Assembly: GCA_934569045.1 (NCBI GenBank)
Contig: CAKTJX010000003.1
Location: forward strand, 38,780 to 102,779
From: an uncultured Oscillospiraceae bacterium
GTDB taxonomy: Bacteria; Bacillota; Clostridia; Oscillospirales; Oscillospiraceae
DNA length: 64,000 bases
Direction of reading: 5' to 3'
Positions 59,178 through 64,000 of this stretch are shown piece by piece. Made by a program: the position numbers and the translations under genes. The stretch's first letter is position 1; the number at the start of each line of letters is the position of its first letter. The notes under the pieces are model-generated. The model was not told the origin of the DNA and made no database searches. It worked only from the letters and a program-made list of their open reading frames with translations.

Positions 59178-59738
59178 TTACACAAAATACTCCTGATCTG
59201 CCAGGAATTTTCGCAGCCGATCCCTGCCCCGGCTCAGGCGGGTTTTCACCTGCCCCTGGGTCAGGCCCAGAGCCTGGGCGATCTCCCCACAGGACTGGCA
59301 GTAAAAATAGCGGCGGACAAAAAGGGCTCTGTCCAGCTCCTTTTCCGTTTCCAGGAAGGCGTTGAGACTGTCCGTCAGCTCCTTCACCCAGAGGGCCTCC
59401 TCCGTGGTGCGGGGATCAGGGATGCAGCCGTCCAGCTCCTCCAGAGACAGGGTGAATTGGTCCTCCGCCCGCTTTTTCGCGAATTTCGCCCGGTGCCGAT
59501 TGATGGCCAGGTTCCGGATGATCTTTGCCAGAAAGGCCCGCAGGAGCTTGGGCCGCTCCGGCGGAATGGCATTCCACACCCGCAGCCACAGATCGTTCAG
59601 GCACTCCTGACTGTCCTCCTCGCTGCCCAGAATATTCCGGGCCACAGTCAGGCAGTAAGCGCCGTACTTCTCCTGAGCCTCCTGAATTCCCAGCTGGTCC
59701 CGCTGGAAAAACAGCTCCACAATTTCTTGATCGTTCAT
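59178..59738 (-). CDS. ECF-type RNA polymerase sigma factor
   Basis: 186 residues from ATG 59738 (MNDQEIVELFFQRDQLGIQE) with GAGGA upstream. Region 2: ARNILGSEEDSQECLNDLWL and RVWNAIPPERPKLLRAFLAK with IIRNLAINRHR. Region 4: RRYFYCQSCGEIAQALGLTQ then GQVKTRLSRGRDRLRKFL, the DNA-binding HTH. It should direct polymerase to a small regulon, possibly including its own operon. First of five genes ending with MBOAT and DHHW proteins. Confidence 0.92.
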   Translation of the reverse strand: MNDQEIVELFFQRDQLGIQEAQEKYGAYCLTVARNILGSEEDSQECLNDLWLRVWNAIPPERPKLLRAFLAKIIRNLAINRHRAKFAKKRAEDQFTLSLEELDGCIPDPRTTEEALWVKELTDSLNAFLETEKELDRALFVRRYFYCQSCGEIAQALGLTQGQVKTRLSRGRDRLRKFLADQEYFV

Positions 59739-59805
59739 AAGCGTCCTCACTGATATAGACGTAGATTTGGATGGATGGTTACAGGGAACCAAAAAATTTT
59801 TATTC

Positions 59806-59833
59806 AGTATATCACATTCCCAATGCGAGTCAA
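59806..59833 (-). promoter_or_regulatory. Promoter of the sigma-factor operon
   Basis: Minus strand TTGACT (59833-59828), 16-base spacer, TATACT (59811-59806). It looks like a housekeeping promoter. It starts 12 bases from the end of the 223-bp palindromic element. Confidence 0.72.
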
Positions 59834-59845
59834 GCATTAGGGCCT

Positions 59846-60068
59846 GTAGTAGTCTGTTCATGCAAAAACTTTGCTTTTCCCTTGTCCGGAAACGCTGTCC
59901 TTGTTTCGGCTGGGTATAGAGGAACGTATAATCTGGCGGGGAAACTCCTTACCTTCTCTTTGGGGAAGGTTGGGATTTCCCTCCGGGATTATACGTTCAA
60001 CTATACCCAACCGAAGCATTCCGCCCAGTTGACGTAAAAGAAAAGTTTTTGCATTAACGAGCTGCTAC
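59846..60068. repeat. 223-bp inverted-repeat element containing an AACGTATA palindrome
   Basis: The ends are imperfect 35-base inverted repeats sharing ATGCAAAAACTTT and its complement, bounded by GTAG/CTAC. Inside, CGGCTGGGTATAG.GGAACGTATAAT pairs with ATTATACGTTCAACTATACCCA.CCG, and the core CCTTCTCTTTGGGGAAGG matches the family at 24206, 26363 and 38330. A whole-element cruciform or RNA stem is possible. No gene; it fills most of the 59739-60235 gap. Confidence 0.78.
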
Positions 60069-60151
60069 GAGGCTCAAAAGTTTTAAAAGTCCCAGAACAT
60101 CCATGAATTTTTGAACATTTCAACTGTTGATTCGCATTTCCAGTCTCTTTG

Positions 60152-60182
60152 CAAAAATTCACCGTCTCCAAAAGGGAGACGG
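60152..60182 (-). terminator. Terminator-like hairpin after the toxin gene
   Basis: Minus strand CCGTCTCC-CTTTT-GGAGACGG followed by TGAATTTTTGC, about 55 bases past the toxin stop. Confidence 0.6.
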
Positions 60183-60235
60183 CAGACAATATTTTCATCC
60201 GTGCGCACCCAAATGCCACAGGATTTCTTGACGCG

Positions 60236-60550
60236 TCATTTCAGCAGTCTGGGATAGTCCGTCGTGCCGTTTACAATGCGATAGATGTACACGGTATCCC
60301 CGATCAGCTTGTAGACCGTCACATAGGTTCTGTCCAGCACCAGTTTCCGATATCCCTGGGCCGCCAGAATCAGGTCCGGGTGGATTTGACCCAGCAGAGG
60401 GTAATCCGCCAGCTTGTTGACGGTCTGCTCCATGCACTGATAGACATTCCGCGCCGAGGCAACGCCGACCTGCGTAATGTGGTATTTGACAATTTCCTCA
60501 ACATCCCGACTTGCGGCGGAAAGGTACTGAAGCTTAACCCTCGTAGGCAC
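60236..60550 (-). CDS. RelE/ParE-superfamily toxin
   Basis: 104 residues with GTG start at 60550 (PTRVKLQYLSAASRDVEEIV). Pattern of ParE/RelE toxins: an N-terminal amphipathic helix pair, PLLGQIHPD, then LVLDRTYVTVYKLIGDTVYI and RIVNGTTDYPRLL. Such toxins block gyrase or cleave mRNA on ribosomes. It overlaps the antitoxin gene by 17 bases, so synthesis is coupled. ParE versus RelE activity cannot be decided from sequence alone. Confidence 0.87.
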   Translation of the reverse strand: MPTRVKLQYLSAASRDVEEIVKYHITQVGVASARNVYQCMEQTVNKLADYPLLGQIHPDLILAAQGYRKLVLDRTYVTVYKLIGDTVYIYRIVNGTTDYPRLLK

Positions 60551-60806
60551 GCAGCAGCGCCTCCATTCTCTCGTGCAGCTCCTCCGGGGTAACGGTGGGC
60601 TCCCCGCTCAGGCGGCTGAATTCCGCGGCATAAATCGCGTCCCGATGGCGGTACATTTTTTCCCGTTCCTCAAAGGTTTCCATGCTCATGTATACCCCAT
60701 CGTCTTCCCCGTTTCTGGTGATGAAGATAGGCTCCCCAGAGGTCTTCGCCAGGTCGGAGATTTGGGTATAGTCATTGCGCAGCGCGGAAGATGGCCGGAT
60801 TACCAT
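60534..60806 (-). CDS. Phd/YefM-family antitoxin
   Basis: 90 residues. MVIRPSSALRNDYTQISDLA and EPIFITRNGEDDGVYMSMET are the DNA-binding Phd/YefM fold; the C-terminal half (EEREKMYRHRDAIYAAEFSR onward) is the helical toxin-binding tail. AGGGAGG precedes ATG 60806. It should neutralise the toxin and repress the operon through the inverted repeat at the promoter. Confidence 0.9.
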   Translation of the reverse strand: MVIRPSSALRNDYTQISDLAKTSGEPIFITRNGEDDGVYMSMETFEEREKMYRHRDAIYAAEFSRLSGEPTVTPEELHERMEALLRAYEG

Positions 60807-60833
60807 AGAGATACCTCCCTTTCATTTTCCTAT

Positions 60834-60873
60834 ATTCTGATAATATTATATCAGAATTATACAGATAGTACAA
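60834..60873 (-). promoter_or_regulatory. Toxin-antitoxin promoter with overlapping operator
   Basis: Minus strand TTGTAC (60873-60868), 17-base spacer, TATAAT (60850-60845). A perfect 9-base inverted repeat, ATTCTGATA/TATCAGAAT (60834-60857), covers the -10, as expected for autorepression by the antitoxin. Confidence 0.82.
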
Positions 60874-60905
60874 CAGGAATTTTCCAGGACACCCAGAAAG
60901 ACTGC

Positions 60906-60942
60906 AAAGCCCCCAGCTTCGCGAAACGCAAAGCCGGGGGCT
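60906..60942 (-). terminator. Terminator of the rpmH-jag unit
   Basis: Minus strand AGCCCCCGGCTTTGCG paired with CGCGAAGCTGGGGGCT, then TTTGC, 10 bases past the jag stop. Confidence 0.75.
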
Positions 60943-60951
60943 GATAATGAT

Positions 60952-61908
60952 TTACCGAACGTACTCAATGACCACGCAGCGGTTGGGCTCCACGCCGGTG
61001 GAGTGGGTGGTGATGTTCACCATATCCTGCAGTGCGGCATGGATCACGTGGCGCTCGTAGGCGTTCATTGGCTCCAGGGTGGTGCGGCGGCGGGCCTTCA
61101 GCACCTGCTGGGCCTTCTTGCGGGCATAGCGGCGCAGGCTCTCCTCCCGCTTCTGGCGGTAGGACTCGGCATCCACGTTCACCCGGATGTGGCCGTCCAC
61201 CTCCCGGTTGATGGCGTAGTTGCACAGGTGCTGGATGGCATCCAGGGTATCGCCCCGGCGGCCGATCAGGTAGCCCAGGTCCTCACCCACCAGATCCACC
61301 TGGTAGGTATTGCTGTTCTCCTTCCAGCAGTGGGGCACTGCCTTGGAATCCATGTGCTCCAGCAGCCCCTTCAGGAACCGCTCAATCTTCTCCTCCACGG
61401 AGCCCTCCGGCGCGGGGGCGTACTCCTTGGGGGCCGCGGGAGCCTTGGGCTCTCTGGGTTCTCTTGGCTCTCTCGGCTCTCTGGGTTCCCGGGGCGCTCT
61501 GGGCTCTCTGGGAGCCTTGGGCTGCTGGGGGCGCTGGGGCTTGGCTGCTTCCTCGGGCTTTGCCGCTTCCGGCGCTGCCGCGACGGGCTCCGCCTGGACG
61601 TTCTCCTGCTTGGGCGCTTCCGCCTTGGGAGCGGCAGGCGCTTCCTTAGGCGCGGGCTTCACGGCGGGGGCGGGCTTGGGCTTCCGGGACGCGGATGACA
61701 GGGCAACCTTCGGGGCCTCCGGCACCTCGTCCGGGGCTTCGTAGGTCACCTGGACCTTGGCAGGCTGGGCACCGAAGCCAAGGAAACCGCTTTTGGCCTG
61801 CTGCAGCACCTGAACAGACACGCTGTCCCGATCCAGACCCAGCTGGGCGAGGGCGGACGCAATTGCCAGATCAATGGTCTTGCCACTGGCGACAAGGTTC
61901 TTTTCCAT
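60952..61908 (-). CDS. jag: Jag/KhpB RNA-binding protein with long proline-rich linker
   Basis: 318 residues against about 205 in Bacillus. Jag_N domain at 1-52 (IASALAQLGLDRDSVSV, KSGFLGFG). Linker at about 53-165 is rich in Ala/Pro/Lys/Glu and includes a run of Arg-Glu-Pro triplets. KH domain has LIGRRGDTLDAIQHL (GxxG = GRRG). R3H domain ends with NAYERHVIHAALQDM. It binds RNA with KhpA and affects cell division and elongation in related bacteria. AGGAGGAG overlaps the yidC stop. Confidence 0.94.
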   Translation of the reverse strand: MEKNLVASGKTIDLAIASALAQLGLDRDSVSVQVLQQAKSGFLGFGAQPAKVQVTYEAPDEVPEAPKVALSSASRKPKPAPAVKPAPKEAPAAPKAEAPKQENVQAEPVAAAPEAAKPEEAAKPQRPQQPKAPREPRAPREPREPREPREPREPKAPAAPKEYAPAPEGSVEEKIERFLKGLLEHMDSKAVPHCWKENSNTYQVDLVGEDLGYLIGRRGDTLDAIQHLCNYAINREVDGHIRVNVDAESYRQKREESLRRYARKKAQQVLKARRRTTLEPMNAYERHVIHAALQDMVNITTHSTGVEPNRCVVIEYVR

Positions 61909-61911
61909 GAT

Positions 61912-63159
61912 TTACTCCTCCTGGCTGTTTTGGGCGTAACGGTTGGGGTCGTAAGCGCGTCCCTTGCAGTAGGGGCGGTCCGCGATGCCGGAAAGGGTCT
62001 CCTTCTCCTTGGGCTCCTCCGGGAGCTTGCCCTTCTTGGCGGCATATTCCCGGGCGGACTCCGCCTTGGCAGCGGCTTCCTGATCCCGTTGCTGCTTCTG
62101 CAGGCGCTTCTTGCTGGTGTTCTCGGTGATGCCGTCCGGGTTCTCGGCACGGCGCTGGGCACGGACGCGCTCCTTCTCGGCCTCGATCTTGTCCTGCTCC
62201 ATGCGGCGCTTCAAGCGCTCGGCATCCTCGGCATCGTAGATCTTGCGGTAGTGCTTGTTCAGGCACACATCCTCAACGGTACGCACCACGCCGCCCACAA
62301 ACCAGTAGAGGGACAATGCGCAGGGCACGGTGAAGCCGATCCACAGCATCATCAGGGGCATGGTGAACATCATGATCTTGTTGGTCTGGGCTGCCTGGGA
62401 GTTCTCCACGGCCTCCTTATCCTGGATGCCGTCCTTGTTGGTCACGAGAGAGTCGTTCTGCTTCTGCATGATCAGCATGGACACCACCTGATAACCGGCG
62501 GAGAACAGGGCGATCAGCACAGAGCCGATGTGGGCCCAGTTCCAGACCCAGGAAGCGGAGAAAATATTGATAGAGGGAATGGCACCCAGATCGATGCCGA
62601 TAAAGCCGAAGTTGATGCCGCCCAGGGCCAGATCACTGATGCCAGGGATGGCAGCCTTGATGGCCTCGGCGTACTGGGGAACATACTGGGCCGCGATCAT
62701 CTGGTGGTAATAGGTATTGCCGGTGAAGAGATCGGGGTTGATGCCCTTGATGACCTCCACAACCTGGTTGGCAACGTCCAGATTCTCGTGGAGCATGTAG
62801 ACGATGGGCTCCCGAACAACGGTATACAGGGGGATCAGCAGCAGCATGGGCACAAAGCTCCACAGGCAGCCGCCGCCCATGGACACGCCCTCTTCCTTAT
62901 ACAGCTCCTGGATGGCCTGGTTCTGGCGGTTGGGGTCGTCAGCGTAGCGGCGCTGGATGTCCTGCATTCTGGGGGTCAGGCGGGACATCTTCATCATGCT
63001 CTTCTTGGACTTGGCGGTAATGGGCAGCAGCACCAGCTGCACGATCACAGCAAACAGGATCAGCGCCATACCGTAGTTACCGGTGCCCCGGTACAGCAGC
63101 TCCATCAGGTAACCAAAGGGCACCTGGATCACATCCGCGATGTGGAATGACAGTAGCAT
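61912..63159 (-). CDS. yidC: Membrane protein insertase YidC/OxaA
   Basis: 415 residues from ATG 63159 (MLLSFHIADVIQVPFGYLME), AAGGAGG upstream. GNYGMALILFAVIVQLVLLP is the first core helix; KSKKSMMKMSRLTPRMQDIQ contains the hydrophilic-groove arginine region and coiled coil; two or three later helices include MMFTMPLMMLWIGFTVPCAL. A long charged C-terminal tail (about 320-415) likely binds ribosomes. No lipobox, unlike Bacillus SpoIIIJ. It inserts membrane proteins with or without Sec. Confidence 0.95.
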   Translation of the reverse strand: MLLSFHIADVIQVPFGYLMELLYRGTGNYGMALILFAVIVQLVLLPITAKSKKSMMKMSRLTPRMQDIQRRYADDPNRQNQAIQELYKEEGVSMGGGCLWSFVPMLLLIPLYTVVREPIVYMLHENLDVANQVVEVIKGINPDLFTGNTYYHQMIAAQYVPQYAEAIKAAIPGISDLALGGINFGFIGIDLGAIPSINIFSASWVWNWAHIGSVLIALFSAGYQVVSMLIMQKQNDSLVTNKDGIQDKEAVENSQAAQTNKIMMFTMPLMMLWIGFTVPCALSLYWFVGGVVRTVEDVCLNKHYRKIYDAEDAERLKRRMEQDKIEAEKERVRAQRRAENPDGITENTSKKRLQKQQRDQEAAAKAESAREYAAKKGKLPEEPKEKETLSGIADRPYCKGRAYDPNRYAQNSQEE

Positions 63160-63179
63160 GGACTTTCCTCCTTTGGAAG

Positions 63180-63392
63180 TCACGGCACGGGATCGTAAAG
63201 GTCTCCATGGTAAAAGGGGTGGCAGCGGGCAAGCCGTTTGATGGCCAGCCATCCGCCCTTTACGGCGCCGTATTTTTGAATAGCTTCATAGGCGTAGGCG
63301 GAACACGTGGGCCGGAAGCGGCAGCGCGCAGGGAAATAAGGAGAGATGGCGGTGGAGTAAAACCGGATCAGCTTTAAAAGCAGCTTTTTCAT
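63180..63392 (-). CDS. yidD: Membrane protein insertion efficiency factor YidD
   Basis: 70 residues. [20 protein letters not shown] and [15 protein letters not shown] are the family signature with three conserved cysteines; [13 protein letters not shown] ends it. A short amphipathic N-terminal helix should bind the membrane inner face. It assists YidC. The start overlaps the rnpA stop by 4 bases; yidC follows after 20. Confidence 0.95.
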   Translation of the reverse strand: MKKLLLKLIRFYSTAISPYFPARCRFRPTCSAYAYEAIQKYGAVKGGWLAIKRLARCHPFYHGDLYDPVP

Positions 63393-63739
63393 TCCGGTGA
63401 CTCCGATGGGCGCAGAACCCCGGCCTTCTCGGCCAGACGCAGATAACTGGCGGTCAATGCGGCAAAGGGGGCATCCACTGCCCGAGAGCGGGCCACCACC
63501 ACGATATCCCAGCCGGGGGCGAAGAGCGCCTCGTTCAGCCGGTACACTTCCCGCAGGCGGCGGCGGGTCCGGTTGCGGACCACCGCGTGTCCCAGCTTCT
63601 TGCTGACGGTAATGCCCACCCGGTTGCGGCCCAGGCGGTTGCGCCGGGCATAGAGCACCAGATAGCCATCCGCCCTCCCCTGGGTATGGTACAGCCGCTG
63701 GAATATATGGTTGAGCTTCAGACTGCTGGAAAACTGCAT
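63389..63739 (-). CDS. rnpA: Ribonuclease P protein component
   Basis: 116 residues from ATG 63739 ([20 protein letters not shown]), AGGAGAA upstream. The RNA-binding signature [20 protein letters not shown] then [15 protein letters not shown] is intact. With the RNase P RNA it trims tRNA 5' ends. Lies between rpmH and yidD in the conserved origin-proximal cluster. Confidence 0.96.
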   Translation of the reverse strand: MQFSSSLKLNHIFQRLYHTQGRADGYLVLYARRNRLGRNRVGITVSKKLGHAVVRNRTRRRLREVYRLNEALFAPGWDIVVVARSRAVDAPFAALTASYLRLAEKAGVLRPSESPE

Positions 63740-63848
63740 ACTTTTTCTTCTCCTAAAAAGGGAGCGGGGCGAATGTGTCATTCACCCCGCTTAGCTCCCG
63801 TTTCGCTCTCGCGCGCATATTTCCTTGTGTTCCACAGGGGGCGGCGCA

Positions 63849-63983
63849 TCAGGCGGACAGAACCTTGCGGCCTCTTGCACGGCGGCGGGCCAGAACCTTA
63901 CGGCCATTGGCGGTAGCCATTCTCTGACGGAAACCGTGAACCTTGGAACGGTGACGGTTGCTGGGCTGGTAGGTACGCTTCAT
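63849..63983 (-). CDS. rpmH: 50S ribosomal protein L34
   Basis: 44 residues, [20 protein letters not shown] to RGRKVLSA, normal L34. TAGGAGGTG lies 7 bases before ATG 63983. First gene of the rpmH-rnpA-yidD-yidC-jag run. In most bacteria dnaA and oriC lie just beyond this gene on the other side, which here is outside the window. Confidence 0.97.
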   Translation of the reverse strand: MKRTYQPSNRHRSKVHGFRQRMATANGRKVLARRRARGRKVLSA

Positions 63984-64000
63984 TACGGATACACCTCCTA

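Noticed and set aside
63984..64000. oriC/dnaA box signal at the right edge
   Set aside because: Expected beyond rpmH, but only 17 bases remain; no DnaA box can be shown within the window.

Overview
The window is a high-GC (roughly 60% by eye) bacterial chromosome segment. It most likely comes from an anaerobic Clostridia of the Oscillospirales/Oscillospiraceae type. The basis is the gram-positive rpmH-rnpA-yidD-yidC-jag block at the right end (normally beside dnaA/oriC), lipoproteins with Thr/Ala/Glu linkers, PyrK/PyrD class 1B pyrimidine synthesis, a flavodiiron-rubredoxin protein, a guanine-riboswitch xpt operon and clean sigma-A promoters. Genus cannot be told from the sequence alone.

Layout. 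0-4.3 kb (minus): purine salvage operon with promoter, guanine riboswitch, xpt, BMP-family lipoprotein, duplicated ABC ATPase and a permease cut by the window edge. 4.4-5.4 kb: yhaM. 5.6-14.4 kb (minus): pyr operon pyrC-carB-pyrK-pyrD-pyrF-pyrE-pyrB with a leader terminator; carA is absent and PyrB carries a PyrI-like zinc domain. 14.4-18.1 kb (plus): pgi, a P-loop protein, a MATE exporter and a 33-codon ORF. 18.1-23.9 kb (minus): FtsX-type ABC exporter, RpiR regulator and N-acylglucosamine 2-epimerase. 24.0-26.3 kb: tRNA-Gln(CUG), aminotransferase, DUF3786-like protein. 26.4-31.1 kb (plus): alr, two tandem CapA-like proteins, an orphan HTH gene and an array of tiny hairpins. 31.1-36.2 kb (minus): a MacAB-like exporter operon with two different adaptors. 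36.4-38.2 kb: flavodiiron-flavin reductase-rubredoxin fusion. 38.6 kb: thioredoxin. 39-45.2 kb (minus): oppBCDF followed by a substrate-binding lipoprotein whose two halves are in swapped order (apparent circular permutation). 45.2-53.1 kb: lower-GC stretch with esterase and SLC13-type transporter, then citrate lyase citDEF, and a divergent LysR gene. 53.1-55.3 kb: PyrE-like protein, Nudix hydrolase, YitT-family membrane protein. 55.5-59.8 kb (minus): ECF sigma factor, putative anti-sigma, DUF4358-like lipoprotein, MBOAT acyltransferase and DHHW protein in one operon. 60.2-60.9 kb: ParE/Phd-type toxin-antitoxin. 60.95-64 kb (minus): jag, yidC, yidD, rnpA, rpmH.

Non-coding DNA is rich in small palindromic elements of at least four families: a 175-191 bp multi-hairpin element (two copies), 101-105 bp elements with TAGGGGCGGCTA-type inverted ends (two copies), AACGTATA...TATACGTT palindromes (four copies plus a fragment), and a 223 bp element enclosing one of the latter.

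The observations most worth following are the permuted OppA-like protein, the PyrB-zinc-domain fusion, the repeated structured element with a compensatory change, the ATTTCA-spaced hairpin array, the sigma-factor/acyltransferase operon, and the esterase-transporter-citrate lyase cluster. All assignments come from reading the sequence; no database search was run.
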